From positions 1 to 64,000 of the forward strand of contig CAZFLK010000010.1 in NCBI GenBank assembly GCA_964519245.1: a DNA stretch of 64,000 bases, given 5' to 3'. Both the position numbers and the translations under genes were made by a program. This document shows, piece after piece, positions 63,673-64,000 of this stretch. The DNA is from JAYPEY01 sp964519245. Its GTDB lineage: Bacteria; Verrucomicrobiota; Verrucomicrobiia; Limisphaerales; JAYPEY01. The number at the start of each line of letters is the position of its first letter. Within the stretch, counting starts at the first letter, position 1. Under the pieces are notes generated by a model, which did not search any database, had not been told where the DNA came from, and saw nothing but the letters and a program-made list of their open reading frames with translations.

Positions 63673-64000
63673 TCAACGCCCGCCGTTCGAAGCGTGGCTC
63701 AGGAACCACTCATAGAGCTTGGGATTGTCGTAAGTCTCCGTCCAGGAATCATGGTTGGCCTCGGGATAGACGGTCAGTTTCACATCCTGATTGCCGATCG
63801 ACTTGAAGGCCTCGATCATGCGCTCGGACTCACTCAAGGGAACAACCGAGTCCTTGGCTCCATGGAAGGCCCAAACAGGCAATGTCTTCAATGGGTGCCC
63901 TTCGACCCGCCGGGCGAGGCGGACATCGATGGTGTTCCCGCCGCCGCATATGGGGGCGATCGCGGCAAATCTTTCCGGATGGGCCGCGCCAAGCTCCCAA
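63673..64000 (-). CDS. Alpha/beta hydrolase, C-terminal part (runs off the right edge)
   Basis: The minus-strand frame is open to the window edge and continues beyond it; about 108 residues are visible. They begin WELGAAHPERFAAIAPICGGG, the segment just after the nucleophile elbow of esterase/PHB-depolymerase-type hydrolases. They continue with PVWAFHGAKDSVVP (catalytic Asp) and YPEANHDSW (catalytic His). The nucleophilic Ser and any signal peptide are outside the window. Such proteins are common secreted esterases in this phylum. It lies directly upstream of the HpaI-type aldolase. Confidence 0.88.
   Translation of the reverse strand, partial: WELGAAHPERFAAIAPICGGGNTIDVRLARRVEGHPLKTLPVWAFHGAKDSVVPLSESERMIEAFKSIGNQDVKLTVYPEANHDSWTETYDNPKLYEWFLSHASNGGR

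Overview
The window reads as a high-GC chromosome segment from the Planctomycetes-Verrucomicrobia-Chlamydiae group, most likely a free-living Verrucomicrobium-type bacterium. I infer this from gene content: four sulfatase genes, two planctomycete-cytochrome (PSCyt1/DUF1549/DUF1553) plus DUF1501 pairs, a DUF1080 protein, dapL-type lysine biosynthesis, and a PilM/N/O/secretin cluster like the Akkermansia pilus-type locus. Two giant secreted proteins also end in the DSDGDGVSN...FYRIRL module common in Verrucomicrobia. No rRNA, tRNA, CRISPR array, IS element or phage gene was seen, and the whole window looks like stable chromosome.

Layout. 1-9.2 kb holds a minus-strand run of sulfatase, DUF1080 and partial sulfatase, then an RCK potassium channel, a quinone-oxidoreductase-like MDR gene and the first PSCyt/DUF1501 pair. 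9.2-15.5 kb holds panC, a monothiol glutaredoxin-like gene and a DUF4956-CotH/beta-helix-VTC operon. 15.5-22.2 kb holds a glycerate kinase, a CNT nucleoside transporter, a DUF4105 protein, dapL and a Ste24-like protease. 22.2-28.1 kb holds a lone CBM48-type protein, the second PSCyt/DUF1501 pair, a secreted basic helical protein, a CxxCxxCC protein and a tiny HisKA-like protein. 28.3-31.5 kb holds rpsU, a flippase-like membrane protein and an NtrC-type sigma-54 activator. 31.5-42.9 kb is one long minus-strand run: pilM, pilN-like, pilO-like, a PilP-position protein, a secretin and two giant NHL-repeat proteins. 43-53 kb holds a flippase-like/glycosyltransferase fusion, a radical SAM protein, a DASS transporter, DUF1294, a beta-helix protein, an unknown helical protein, NnrS and a phosphatase-cytochrome c fusion lipoprotein. 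53-64 kb holds a PF04307 membrane protein, two sulfatases, a zinc-ribbon protein, a CBS/DRTGG family II pyrophosphatase, EF-G, an HpcH/HpaI aldolase and a partial alpha/beta hydrolase.

How the genes fit together. Sulfatases, DUF1080, PSCyt/DUF1501 and the hydrolases suggest breakdown of sulfated polysaccharides. The DASS transporter may import sulfate or carboxylates, but this is inference. The most unusual unit is the pil-type assembly operon followed by two giant secreted proteins. Both giants carry beta-propeller, cohesin-like and dockerin-like segments, so they are candidate cargo of, or surface partners for, the secretin machine. The second unusual unit is a lipoprotein joining a Cys-based phosphatase to a class II cytochrome c, directly upstream of nnrS.
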